Source: Globisporangium splendens | Lineage: Eukaryota > Oomycota > Peronosporomycetes > Pythiales > Pythiaceae | DNA length: 64,000 nt | Assembly (NCBI GenBank): GCA_006386115.1 | Contig: VFIW01000027.1 | Coordinates: forward strand, 186,001 to 250,000 | Direction of reading: 5' to 3' | Part shown: positions 11,541 through 22,167 of the stretch, in pieces | Layout of the letters: every line of letters starts with the position of its first letter | How positions within the stretch are numbered: the stretch's first letter is position 1 | The notes under the pieces: model-generated | Database searches by the model: none | Told to the model about the DNA's origin: nothing | Seen by the model: the letters and a program-made list of their open reading frames with translations, nothing else | Made by a program: the position numbers and the translations under genes

Positions 11541-13754
11541 TTATGCGCGGCGTCCTCCGATTGGCGAGTATTGGCCGCGACGCGAGCGGCGCTGCTGCCA
11601 GCGGTAGATCGCTGTGGCTGCGATGCCCACGACCACAACGCCGACGCCGACCAAGCCGATGATGCCGACAGTGCTACTGTGCGCGAGCGAGTCGATGTCG
11701 TCGCCGCTGCCGCGCGTGGCGGTCTCATTTGGTGTAGGCAGGTCCTTGTCCGGAATGTTGAGCAAGTGCGCGGCACCACCGAAATCGCACGTCGCACCAG
11801 ACTCACGGTTCAAGTGCCAGTACTCGTTAAAAGCCCAATCGCACTGCTCTTCAAGAGTGAGGAAACGCTTCTCAATGTCCTTGCAGTCCATGCCTGGGGC
11901 ATTGCATGCGAACGCCAAACCGTTTTTAAGCTCGTACGTCTTGACACCACGCTTGGCAGCACACACGAACTCGCCCTTGTCTTCCTTGTCACACGCAGAG
12001 AACACGCCGTCTTCGTCCGAGTAATTCGTAATGTTCTTTGGGAACGCGCCTTGGCGAAGCAGCGCCAAGAAGTTCCACTTCGTGCCGATCTCCGTCTTGA
12101 AGTTCCAGAAGTACCAGCCGTGGCCGAGCGCGAACGCGTTCAGCTTCTTCAGGTTCAAGTTGCGCGTGAACTCGGCATCGTCATCCTGGTCAAACGCATT
12201 GTCACTCGTGACAGGGCACTTGCCGAACGATGGACCAGACACACCCGTGCCGTAAGGACCTTGGATCGGCTTGGTCACATCCAATGGCGTGCCCGGGAAA
12301 CCCTTTCCGAGGTACGTGCTGTCGACTGGACACGGCTCAAGCTTGCACATGACCTTTGGGAACCCAGGCAGGTTGTCGTTGAAACCATTCAGCCACATCG
12401 CGCAGTTGTCCGTTCCTAACGACCACTCGCCGACAATCACAGGCATCAACGCGTTTTCCATGGTGCTGATCGTGTACTTTTGCTGGCAAGCATTCGAGAA
12501 GAAATCCGCCTGCGTGCCAGGGTTCATCCACGCTTGATAAATGTGCGTGTCGAGGGCGATATCAGGGCAGCCCTTCATGAACGTCGACCAGTATTGCACA
12601 CCGAAGCGGAACGAGTCGTGAAGCACAAACTTCCAGTGCGGAGCGAGCGCCTTCACGCGTTTGTACGACTTCCAGTAGTAGTCCTTGAGCACTTGGATTG
12701 GCGTCAACTCCCATGGCTCGTTCACAGGCTGCAGTCCCAGAATCGCTGGATGGTTGGCGTATCGGGTGATGATTTCCGTCACGGCAGTGAGCGACTGGTT
12801 CAAGTTGTCATAGTTGATCGACGAGTAGTTGTGGGTGACAGGGTCAAAAGTACCAGCCCATTCCGCCATACGGATCGGCCAGTGCTCAAACGTCGTGGTT
12901 CCAACAGGCTGGGTGCTGGCGATCGAAGTCCATTTCACAGCCCCCGCCTTGCCACTGTTGTCGAACCCGTTCTGCGATCCAACAAGACCGTGGATATCAA
13001 GCAACAGGTCGATGTTGTACTTCTGGGCAAGACTCACAACGCGGTCGAGCTCTTCCACGGCGCCATCCGTGCATCCAATGTATGGTTCGTATGGCGTAAA
13101 CATCCAGTCTCCGACAGGCACACGGAGCGAGTTCACACCAGCATCCGCCATCTCCTTGATATCATCTTCCGTCACCCAGTTGGCCCAGTGGATACGAAGC
13201 TGTCGGTTCGCTTCTTCTGGTCCAAGCGCCGTGCAGAACGTGTACTGATCCATCGCAGTCTTCTCTGGCGCCTTGTCTCCGAATCGTTCTTGCGTGCTCA
13301 AGAACTGGTAGAACAGACTCGGCGTGAGCCATGGCTCGAGCACAAGCCATCCGCCGAGGTTCGCACCACGCACTTGTCGGTTGAACGGGGTCGCGTGAGT
13401 ATCGTGGGAGCACGCCTGCGTCTCATCGTCTGGTTTGAAGTCCTTGAACTCGCCCGACGCAGCCTTGAAGCGAGGATCCTGCTCGTTCTCCCAGTACCAC
13501 TTGGCGTCGTGCTTCTCGGTCGGCGTCTCGGTTGGCTTCTCGGTCGGTGTCTCGGTCGGCTTTTCCGTTGGCACCGCCGTAGCAGCTGGCACGTCTGTCT
13601 TCACTTCTTGGGCCGGTGCGGGTTGCACGACGTTGGTGGCGGCTGGCGCGGCGGCTTGGACGGCGTCGTCGGCGAGCACAGCGGACGACGAAAGCGTCGC
13701 GACGAGCGCGGCGCAGAGCAGCGCGGTCTTCTTCACGCGGAATCTTCCCAGCAT
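11541..13754 (-). CDS. GH5-family exo-beta-1,3-glucanase-like protein, membrane-anchored (copy 1)
   Basis: This is an intronless gene of 737 residues. The start at 13754 is supported by a textbook initiator 26-46 bp upstream and by the signal peptide that follows (MLGRFRVKKTALLCAALVAT, cleavage near VLADD). Residues of about 45-90 are a degenerate T-E-K-P-T-E repeat. The catalytic region begins at about VRGANLGGWLVLEPWL. The acid/base Glu is residue 346 in LQPVNEPWE and the nucleophile Glu is residue 443 in VIVGEWSL, both as in GH5 glucan 1,3-beta-glucosidases. A Cys-rich region follows, then one transmembrane helix (GIIGLVGVGVVVVGIAATAI) and a short basic tail ending QYSPIGGRRA. It probably acts on beta-1,3-glucan at the cell surface, on its own wall or that of a host or prey. 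A close paralogue lies at 43078-45180. Confidence 0.9.
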   Translation of the reverse strand: MLGRFRVKKTALLCAALVATLSSSAVLADDAVQAAAPAATNVVQPAPAQEVKTDVPAATAVPTEKPTETPTEKPTETPTEKHDAKWYWENEQDPRFKAASGEFKDFKPDDETQACSHDTHATPFNRQVRGANLGGWLVLEPWLTPSLFYQFLSTQERFGDKAPEKTAMDQYTFCTALGPEEANRQLRIHWANWVTEDDIKEMADAGVNSLRVPVGDWMFTPYEPYIGCTDGAVEELDRVVSLAQKYNIDLLLDIHGLVGSQNGFDNSGKAGAVKWTSIASTQPVGTTTFEHWPIRMAEWAGTFDPVTHNYSSINYDNLNQSLTAVTEIITRYANHPAILGLQPVNEPWELTPIQVLKDYYWKSYKRVKALAPHWKFVLHDSFRFGVQYWSTFMKGCPDIALDTHIYQAWMNPGTQADFFSNACQQKYTISTMENALMPVIVGEWSLGTDNCAMWLNGFNDNLPGFPKVMCKLEPCPVDSTYLGKGFPGTPLDVTKPIQGPYGTGVSGPSFGKCPVTSDNAFDQDDDAEFTRNLNLKKLNAFALGHGWYFWNFKTEIGTKWNFLALLRQGAFPKNITNYSDEDGVFSACDKEDKGEFVCAAKRGVKTYELKNGLAFACNAPGMDCKDIEKRFLTLEEQCDWAFNEYWHLNRESGATCDFGGAAHLLNIPDKDLPTPNETATRGSGDDIDSLAHSSTVGIIGLVGVGVVVVGIAATAIYRWQQRRSRRGQYSPIGGRRA

Positions 13755-13779
13755 CGCTCTTGCACTTCTTGGGGGTTGG

Positions 13780-13800
13780 ACGAAAATGCGGAAATGAGCA
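13780..13800 (-). promoter_or_regulatory. Oomycete-type initiator upstream of GH5 copy 1
   Basis: The minus strand reads GCTCATTTCCGCATTTTCG, a near-perfect match to the oomycete initiator (GCTCATTYYNCAWTTT, then a pyrimidine-flanked region). It ends 26 bp before the ATG at 13754. It supports both that start and the oomycete assignment. Confidence 0.7.
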
Positions 13801-15025
13801 TGGAGATGTAGCTGCTCGGTGTGTGTGCAACGAAGACACTGCAAGCTATTTACAAAAAGCAGCAGATTTGTTTGTTTACAATTACGGAAATAAACATGAA
13901 ACCGTTGACAAACGGGTTGGCGACCCGAGGTGTTTCTGGTAGAAATGTCTATTGTGGAGACGTGGCGGGTGGGTTTTGGCTACTGCGGGAAGGATACAGT
14001 ACCAAGCAGAAAAGCCTACTTTTGTAATTTTCCGAGAAGTTGCGATGACTTGTGAGAGCGTGCGCAGTTGAAGCATGATCTGGATCTTGTGCGGTGGAAC
14101 AAAGCAGCTGCGACAAATTGTATCATGCAGCATACAAACTGCCATACAAATCGCTACTAGCGATTTACAGCGATTCGCTGGAAAAATGAGGTTTGAGGTT
14201 CTGTTGACTGATTTGCAGTGCACTCAAGTGTGAAGCACTTCAACATGCAATTGGCGCAAATACGCAGCATACAAAGGGAGTTTTGCGTATGCGAAAGCTG
14301 GAAAATGCGCAAGTGCGTCCACAGAGAAAACCCGCAGAAAAACCGTAGAAGAAGAAGTGCGTCGAACGAAGCAAAAAAAAAGAGAAAAGATTCGGATTTG
14401 GTGGTTGCGAGAGAAGCCATTATCACATATCATCGTTGACAGGATCTTGCGTGGCAGGAAAAGATCGCACGCAACAGCAAGATACGAGCCAAGGCATCGC
14501 AAAATTAACTTTGAGAGGATTTGTCTGTTCTTTTTGATGGCTAAAAGATCGCATGCGGTCTTAGGTAGACGAAAAACAGAATAATCAACCATTCACACTT
14601 GATTGGCTCCTAGGACTCAGCGTGTGCATATGAACGATTGCGGCCGTCATTCACAGCCGCGATCTGCCTCGTTAGCGACAGGCTCGCAGAACTCGCCACA
14701 GTGACTTCCGTGAGCAGCCCTACCACCGTCATCGCCACGCAAAGATCGCGATCATTGTGGCATTGCGAAAGGTCATGCTGATTCCCTTTCCAAGTCTTTT
14801 TGAAAGTGAAAGTACCCCATGGCGTACAACTATTGTATAGTCCCCCAGGGTTACGTTTTCTTTACAAGGTTACGATCTGCATGCCGAGGTTTTTTTTGTC
14901 AGCAAGGTTGCTACTGGACCAGCACGCGGTCTTGAAGAACATTTGCGAGAAACAACGCGACAGTCAAGGGACATATCTGACAAAGGACAACACGACAGAG
15001 CCGCAAGGACGACAATCACAAACTA
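13801..15025. other. Intergenic, nothing recognised
   Basis: About 1.2 kb between the divergent GH5 and SMIM13-like genes. Short frames around 14150-14590 are A/K-rich and unconvincing. No tRNA, repeat array or transposon end was seen. Confidence 0.5.
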
Positions 15026-15437
15026 ATGGCGAGCGCCGAGGAGCTGTTCGTGATGGCGGCGTACCTGTCCGGAGCCGTGTGCATCGTGCTCTTCACGCTC
15101 GCGGTCGGGTGGATCATCGTCTGGAGGTGCGTGCTCTCCAAGATGCCGTTCGTGCAGGAGCTCTTCGACCTCAAGCCCACAAAGCCCGCGCTCCCGCCGC
15201 GCTCGTCCGCGAGCAAATCGAGCTCGTCCGACGACAGTAACAACGCAGACGAAGACGAGCGTTTAATAGGAACAACAGAAAGTAGCAAACCGACCTCCTT
15301 CCAAGACCGCGTCGAAGCGAGCAAACGAGTGCGTATTTGCATGTATGGACAGCGTGTGGGTTGAACGGTAAAATGGTGACTAATATGGTGTGTATTTGTT
15401 GTTGTTGTAGAAGCGGCAAATGAGCAAGCTCAAGTAG
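15026..15437 (+). CDS. SMIM13-like (UPF0766) small single-pass membrane protein, 2 exons
   Basis: The exons are 15026-15328 and 15411-15437 with a phase-0 GT-AG intron, giving 109 residues. Residues of about 8-33 form one transmembrane helix (MAAYLSGAVCIVLFTLAVGW). Directly after it comes GWIIVWRCVLSKMPFVQEL, which matches the GW-x2-VW-x3-LSK-x2-F-x2-EL signature of animal small integral membrane protein 13. The rest is a polar, Ser/Asp-rich tail, with the last eight residues (KRQMSKLK) supplied by exon 2. The molecular function of this family is not known to me. Without splicing the frame runs on to a spurious tail, so the intron is preferred. Confidence 0.75.
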
Positions 15438-15641
15438 ACAACTCGTAATGCGAATCTACGACATGCGCATGAAATAAAGAATGCCGGAAGGTGGTGACTG
15501 TGTAATAACTAGACGCGCAGACAATGAGGAATGGATGCCGCATGCATCGCCATTTGCATATTGCCTTGTTTTGCAAGGAATACGCGGTTACTATTGTACC
15601 CATTGCGTCGCGCGCTGTTTGTTTGTGTATTGACGCATGAA

Positions 15642-16233
15642 TTATCGCACGAGCCATTTGCCGCCTGTCGTGTCGGTGTCTTTGTCCGTATGCTGCAACT
15701 GCCGCACCATCTCCAAGTAGTCATTCGCGGCGTCTTCGCTCTTCTCCTCCTTCTGTTTTCCCTCGGCTCGCTGGTGCCTCATCTCGGCTTCTTTCTTCTT
15801 CCGCTGTGCTGCTTGCGCCATTCGCTCCTGCAGCGCCGTCATTCCAGGCGCTACGTTCGTTGCTTTCGCATTTGTGCCACCATTTCCTCCATTCGCATTC
15901 GCTGCGGCGTGCAGTAGCACTTCTTCACGTCGTCTCCGCGCCTCCTCGCTGTCGCGTTCACGGCGGAAGTCCGGATCCCAATCGCGCACCGCATCGATCG
16001 CAGGTATCTTCACCTGTGCCAGCAGCTCGTTGGGAAGCTCCCAGTAGCTGCGGCCGTGAACCATATTAAAGTAGAACTTGCGCTGTACACGAGGCAAAGA
16101 AGACATGCATGGAGAGCACGGCTTAGTGCGCATATTATACAAATACACGGTCACATATATAAACGATCGCTCGTACCCCGCTGGCGTCCGCATGCTCCGT
16201 CCAAATGCCGCTCTTCGCTGTATCCGTCGCCAT
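15642..16233 (-). CDS. WW-domain protein, 2 exons
   Basis: On the minus strand the exons are 16233-16177 and 16082-15642, joined by a phase-0 GT-AG intron, giving 165 residues. The intron lies inside the only recognisable domain: exon 1 ends in GIWTEHADASG and exon 2 starts RKFYFNMVHGRSYWELP. Together they rebuild a WW domain (W, the aromatic YF pair, the second W, and P three residues later). WW domains bind proline-rich ligands. The remainder is charged: an Arg/Glu-rich helix, an Asn/Gly linker, a Lys/Glu-rich helix and a C-terminal block NDYLEMVRQLQ ending GGKWLVR. The domain layout recalls spliceosome-associated WW proteins, but I cannot assign one. It is tail-to-tail with the SMIM13-like gene, about 200 bp away. 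Confidence 0.8.
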
Positions 16234-16346
16234 TATCGGTGTTTTTCTGTATGACAGCATCAACAACAAGGCAAAATGCAATATCTCTTAAAACCGATTT
16301 TAGTCTAGGTTCGTTCTCAATTTTGTGTATTTCTTCATGCACGAAC

Positions 16347-17543
16347 TTAGCGGAGTTGCTGTTGTGGAGGTCCGCCAAAGTAGTTCCAAATGGTGACCTG
16401 GCGATCCCAGGAGCAGGACGCCACGAGCCCGTCGACGAAGAGGCTGAAGTCGATGCCGAACACGAACTCTCTGTGGTGCGACGCCGTCTGCAGCCGCGGG
16501 TACGGCGACTTGGTATTCCAGATGCCCACGGACATGTCGTAGGACACCGACGCGATCACGTCCGGGTCGTGCGGCGAGCACTTCACGCGGCGAACGGCGT
16601 AGTTGTGGCCGGCGAGCATGCGCACTTCGCGCGACGGATTGCGGATATCCTGTGGCATATAAACGCACCACGTCAGCCTAAACGTGCATCATAGACACGG
16701 CAGTTAGTTGCAGCACGTACCCAGACTTTGATGCTGCAATCAGCGGAGCCAGAGACGACTTCAAACTGGTTGTATTTGTTCCAGTCGAGCGCGAGCACTT
16801 CGTTGCCGTGTGCTGGGATCGTCGTGATCGATCGCGCAGTGTTCAGGTCCCAGATCTTGACTGTGCCGTCGCCTGAACACGACGCGACCAGGTTGTTGTT
16901 CTGCGTGTTCCATACGGCATTGTAGACCGACTTGGAGTGTTCCGCGAGCGTCAGCACCGAGTGCGGGAGCTCTGGCCGCCAGATCTTGACGGTTCCGTCC
17001 CAGGACGCAGACACAAACGAATCCTTCGACACGAGGTTCCAGTTCACGCCCGAGACCTCCTGCTTGTGCTCGTGGTAGTTCTGGATCGGGAACTGGTCGC
17101 GGGTCTGCAGGTGCCACAGTTTAATCGACCCGTTCGCACACGCGCTCAGCAACTGCTGCGGGTTCACTTCGCTCCACGCCGTATCGTAGATCCCCTCAGC
17201 TGTGTCAAACCCTCGCACCTTGTGACGAAATAAACCGCAGTGAGTGCATGCTGCAAGCGACCAATTAAGCGGTGTATACGTACCAGCAGTAGCTCACCGG
17301 ACGGCAGCATCTCATAGACGTTCTGCTTGCCATTGCCGACGATGCCAAAGTACTGCGCAGTGCCCACGGCGATCAAATTGTCCACAAACGGACTGAACTC
17401 CACCTGCAAGCAGCAGCACAAGACGCGAATACAAGCAGTAAGCGTACATGGCGGCGGATGCCACTGGCAGAGTTGTTTGTGTGCTGCTGAAGTACCGCGT
17501 AGCCATGCAGCTCGGTGATCGACTTGCGCGGCTGCAGAAACAT
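16347..17543 (-). CDS. PEX7: PEX7, peroxisomal PTS2 receptor (WD40), 4 exons
   Basis: On the minus strand the exons are 17543-17496, 17403-17284, 17218-16721 and 16649-16347. All introns are phase 0 and GT-AG, giving 322 residues against 323 in the human protein. Exon 1 ends LHGYA and joins exon 2 at VEFSPFVDNLIAVGTAQ, exactly the PEX7 N terminus. Six to seven WD repeats follow (for example FVSASWDGTVKIW and LVASCSGDGTVKIW). The family-specific block HGNEVLALDWNKYN and the tail HHREFVFGIDFSLF then SCSWDRQVTIW single out PEX7 among WD40 proteins. It binds N-terminal PTS2 signals in the cytosol and delivers cargo to the peroxisomal import machinery with a PEX5-type co-receptor. The short first exon is easily missed by automated calling. 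Confidence 0.92.
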
Positions 17544-17821
17544 CGCCGCCGAGACCAATTTGAGCAGCTCTTTTGGATGATGACTTTCACGTCAACACCT
17601 TCGAGGCACAAAAACCTGCAAATACCAATTACTTGTCGGTATCGTACCGGTATTCCTCCCTTAATTCATTCTTCGAACTTCAAGATCAATTACGTAATTA
17701 TTTACTAAAAGGTTTTCCAATTGCGTTATTCTTAAAACAGATACGATTATGTTGGCTGTTTTCAAGGTAACTATTGACACCGCACTGGCGTGTTTGTTTT
17801 TGAATAGGAAAGTCCACCAAT

Positions 17822-20800
17822 ATGCGCTTGCAGATGGGCGTCAAACGGCGGCGGCACGCAGCGCTCTGCCTGCACGTCCTGGCGCTCGCTGCGCTGCTGC
17901 ACACACTCGCATGGTACGCGACTCTCCTTGCGCTTCACGCTGATACCATTCTTGCTCATATTTGCTGACTGTACGTGAAACAATCACTCTATAAATGCAC
18001 AGCCTCGACCTGTCCAATCTGCAGTTAACGAACATCACAGTGAGCGGCGGCGACTCCAACGGGGATCCGACGTCGTTTTCGTTCTTGAGTGGAGGCGCAG
18101 TGAGGCAGACGAGCGCGGCGGCCGACTTGGCGACCGAGACCGAGCTGATCCTGCGCTCGAATGCGCTCACGACGATCCCGGCCGCGCTCTTCCGAGCACT
18201 CAAGAGCGCCAAGAAAGTGTGAGTGTGCGGCTGACAGAACGAGAGAGTGTGCTCTATCGAGCTCCTTGTTGTTTGTTCGCTATGGCGATGACGGTTCTAA
18301 TTTCTCACTGTCTGTGTCTACACAAAAACGTAGGGATCTGTCCAATAATCCGAATCTGACGACGCTGGAGACAAACTCTTTTGTGGATTTGCCCCAGTTG
18401 ACTGAAATCACGTATGACAGGATGAGAGGATATTCCATATCCGATGCTTATCAAGGACCTGACTCTGTACTGACGTTGTGCTCTTTGCTTTGGTGTTATT
18501 TGTGCAGGTCGGTCAACACGGGCTTGAAGGAGCTGCCCACTCTGCTCGTCAGCAACTGCGCGAAGCTCGAGACCATCACGTTCAACGCGAGTTTCATCCA
18601 CACGATCAACAGAAACGCCATCGCGAGTTTACCAAAGCTGCTCGAGATGTGCGTAACTATCTAGCATATCCAAGTGCCTGATGAACAAGGTCCCATTGAT
18701 GGCGCCTTTCTGCTTGTGTTCTCGCAGCCATTTGTCCCGGAACAATGTGACGGTGCTGTATCCAAATTCGTTTGCGAATTTGCCCAAGATCCACACGCTG
18801 GATTTGAGCTTCAACAACCTCACAAGCGTACCGGGTGAGCTTTTCTCGGTCGCCAACACGTGGAAAGTGCTCGACTTTACTCGAAACAACATCACCGGAG
18901 CCCCACCACTCATCCAGAACGCAGTCGTGACAGGATATGTGTAAGTAGTATATGAGTGCAGGACTTCATGCCATGAAAGGTTCACCTAATGTTGTGATGA
19001 CTACGGATTGACATGCTCAGGTCTTTTGAGAGGAATCTCATCTTTGAGATCAAGCCCGAGGAATTCGCGAACGCAGCGTACATCCAGGAGCTACGATTAG
19101 GCCACAATGGGATTTTCACGGTCCATAGGAGAGCGTTCAATGGAATGGCTTCGCTTCGAAAATTGTACGTTGTAACTGGGCTGTGCTCACCGGAGTGTCC
19201 TTACTAACTGAACTTTAAACGTCACACTCTCTCTCAGGGACTTGAGCGATAATGTGATCTCCGTGGTCGATGGAAACGCGTTTGAAGGGCTTAGTGTGCT
19301 GAAGGAGCTTCTACTGGGTCAGAATTACATCAAGCGACTCACGTTCACGCAGTTTCCAGCCCAATTGGAGCGTTTGGAACTCCAAGAAAACCTCATTGAT
19401 CTATTGCCGACCTTTTCTGGTGGCGTTGCTGCACCGAACTTGCAGTATCTGTAAGTTGCTGTGTCTACCTTGGGAGAATAGTGTGAGTTGTGTGTTCACA
19501 TTTACGATCAATTTGTCTCTGTACTTTGTAGAAATTTGAGTCGAAACGTTCTGTGGGGTCTAGAGACGAACAGCCAGCTCATGCCGTATCCAGGTCTACG
19601 TCAGCTGTAAGTGCCTTGATTCACTGCTCGCTTGTCCTCCAGATACTGAACCGTTGAATATCACTTGCAATGTGGTTTGTTGTAGTGATCTGAGCTGGAA
19701 TCGAATCGAGAATTTCACTGCTGACGTCCTTGCGCCAATCAACAACACCATCGAGTTTATGTGAGTGCCTGGGCATGCACTGGACACGTGGGAGCCACAA
19801 TGAGCTAACGACAGTGAACTTCTTGGTGCAGCAATTTTGATCACAACCAGCTCGCGTCAGTCCCGAGAACTACCTTTGTTGCTATGCTGAACAACTCTCG
19901 AACTTCAGTGTACGCGACATTGGCACTGGACTTTTGATGCTTTTGTTTGGTTGTACTTACTGACGGGTGTGTGTCTTTGGATCACTTTTAGGTCGTTGTG
20001 GGCAAACCCTGGGATTGGGACAACTCCCGACGTTCTCGATCGCAGTGTGTGTCCGAATGGGAGCGTTTTCGAAACAGTCGCACTGCCAACGGACGCAAAC
20101 GCGACTTTCACCCTTCGGGGCTGCATCCAGTGCAAGATTGGTCAGTTTCATGACACCAAAGCTAAAAAGTGCCGCCCGTGCCAGGAAGTCTCCGTGCGTG
20201 CGTTTGCTGCGAACGATGGAGCAACTGTGTGTCAGTACTGTCCGTACTCTTCCGATTTAGACGTCGAGGCGCAAAAATGTCTGGACTTCCTCTGCAATCA
20301 ATACTGCTGGTTCACGATCACAATGGGTGTTGGTATTCCTGTTTTGATGTTTGGGAGCAAGTTCCTGTTGTACATGATCTCAACGACGATCGCAAGGCAG
20401 CGCAAGGTCAACCTCGCCGAGCAAGAGCAGATGACAACGTGGCGAATGGAGCAGATGATGCAGCAGCTGGGAACCACGACGCCGAAGCCAAATGCGACGG
20501 AATTTGACACAGAAAATGTGAATGCAACTCTAGGTCCAGTTCGACTCTACGATTTGCCGAAAGAGACCCAAGAAACAGTCCTCGAGACTCTCCAAGAGCA
20601 CTTTCAGATCCGCAAGCAGAAGCTTCCGCGCGCAACATTTCCTCAGGGGGACGACGAAGACGATGCCAACGAATGGGACGATGTCGAGTGGTCGACGTTC
20701 CACATGCATCGTATTTTGAGTCGGAACTACCATGGCGAAGTGTTTCTTGGAGACTACTGCGGTAGGCAAGTGGTGGTGAAACGATTGATGACACTTCGTT

Positions 20801-21981
20801 TCGAGGTTCGCGAGCTCGCAAATTTGATCAACGACATCGAAGTGATGCTGTCACTTCACCATCCAAACATCACGAGCTTGTTTGGCACGATGTGGAATGA
20901 ACGCGAACATTTGTGCACCATCTCTGAGTACGTGAAAGGTGGCGATTTGTACACGCTACTCGAGATGGAGAGCATGAACCACACGACGGGCATGATTCCT
21001 CCGACGTACATCACCTCGCTGCGGACATCGACGTCGTACGTGGATTCATTCCATACGCAACTGATGGGGTCTAGCGACAGCTCCATGTCGATGACGTGGT
21101 GGCCCACGAAACTGCAGATGATCTTGGATGTGTGCAAGGGATTGGTGTACGCGCACGACGCGGGAGTCTCCCATGGCGATCTACGCAGTCGTAACGTGTT
21201 GGTGACGGAGCTGTTTGAGTGCAAACTGAACGATTTCAGCCATTATACACGTTCCGATAAATATGCGTCGACGACGATGCGATTGCAGTCGCCAGAACTG
21301 AGCGATGACGAGGACGAGGACGACAGTGACATGGAGATCAATCCAACAGGGGTCCATCTGATCGAAGCACACAACCGGAGCAGCCGCAAGCGAGACAACT
21401 TTTCCACCAACCAGCGCAACTACATGCTGCCGTTGCTGGCGCCCGAGGTGCTTCACCACAGCACGCGCCACTTTGGGTCGGATATCTACAGCTGCGGCAT
21501 TCTGCTGATCGAGATTTGGTTTTATCGCCACGTGACATCGGTGAGCGCCACGCCGTCGCTGCAGGACGAAGCGATCGGAGCGCGCGAGGGCAGTTTGCTT
21601 GACCGAGACACAAAGTTGTCTGTGATCGAAAGTGCGACCGATGAACAGCGCGCCGCAAGTTCTGTGAGTGCGGGCGATGCCACCAATTTGCTGAGTCTGG
21701 ATCGCGCGCGCATGCACAGTGCCATGGTGCATCAGTTTATGGAAAAATTGCGTCAGTGTTCGAACTTGGAGCCCGAGGAAAACAACGACCGCAGCTTCGG
21801 TACAACGACGACGTCGTCCTCGGCGAGCGTGTCGTTCACGTCGACTGCGCTGATGACCGAGAAGCTCTTCACGGCGATCGAGGAGTGTCTGCATTTCGAC
21901 CCGAAGAAGCGTCCGACGGCCAAGATGCTCGTGAAATTGTTCCAGCAACTGCTCGACGACGCGACACCGAGATCCTGTTAA
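17822..21981 (+). CDS. LRR receptor-like protein kinase (TKL type), 11 exons
   Basis: The exons are 17822-17913, 18003-18218, 18334-18411, 18508-18648, 18728-18940, 19021-19164, 19238-19450, 19532-19606, 19686-19760, 19832-19909 and 19992-21981. All ten introns are GT-AG and phase 2, giving 1104 residues. A hydrophobic N terminus (ALCLHVLALAALLHTLAW) acts as a signal peptide. About ten leucine-rich repeats follow, then a Cys-rich juxtamembrane module (CIQCKIGQFHDTKAKKC), one transmembrane helix (FTITMGVGIPVLMFGSKFLL) and a kinase domain. The kinase keeps the ATP-site Lys (GRQVVVKRLM), the catalytic Asp and metal-binding Asn (HGDLRSRN) and APE (LLAPEVLH). HRD is replaced by HGD and DFG by DFS. 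It is probably a cell-surface receptor; the ligand is unknown. The kinase has a long acidic insert after the activation segment start. Confidence 0.88.
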
Positions 21982-22167
21982 GAACAAAGCTGAGTATGAA
22001 TTCTCATTGAGATGAAGTCACGCAGCCGCCAGAGTAAGTCTTTTTGTGCTAATTTGTTATTATATGAGAAATCTTTGGTTATGTATTGAGAATCCGCGCG
22101 TTCAGGAAATCCATCGCACCTTGACAAAAAAGAGAGAGCATCGCATCGAGGTTGATGACTCTTTTGC

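Noticed and set aside
12480..13811. 443-codon plus-strand frame opposite GH5 copy 1, and the 722-codon minus frame opposite GH5 copy 2 (42964-45132)
   Set aside because: Both are mirror frames of highly GC3-biased genes. Their products are Arg/His/Val-rich and mirror the sense codons, with no independent domain.
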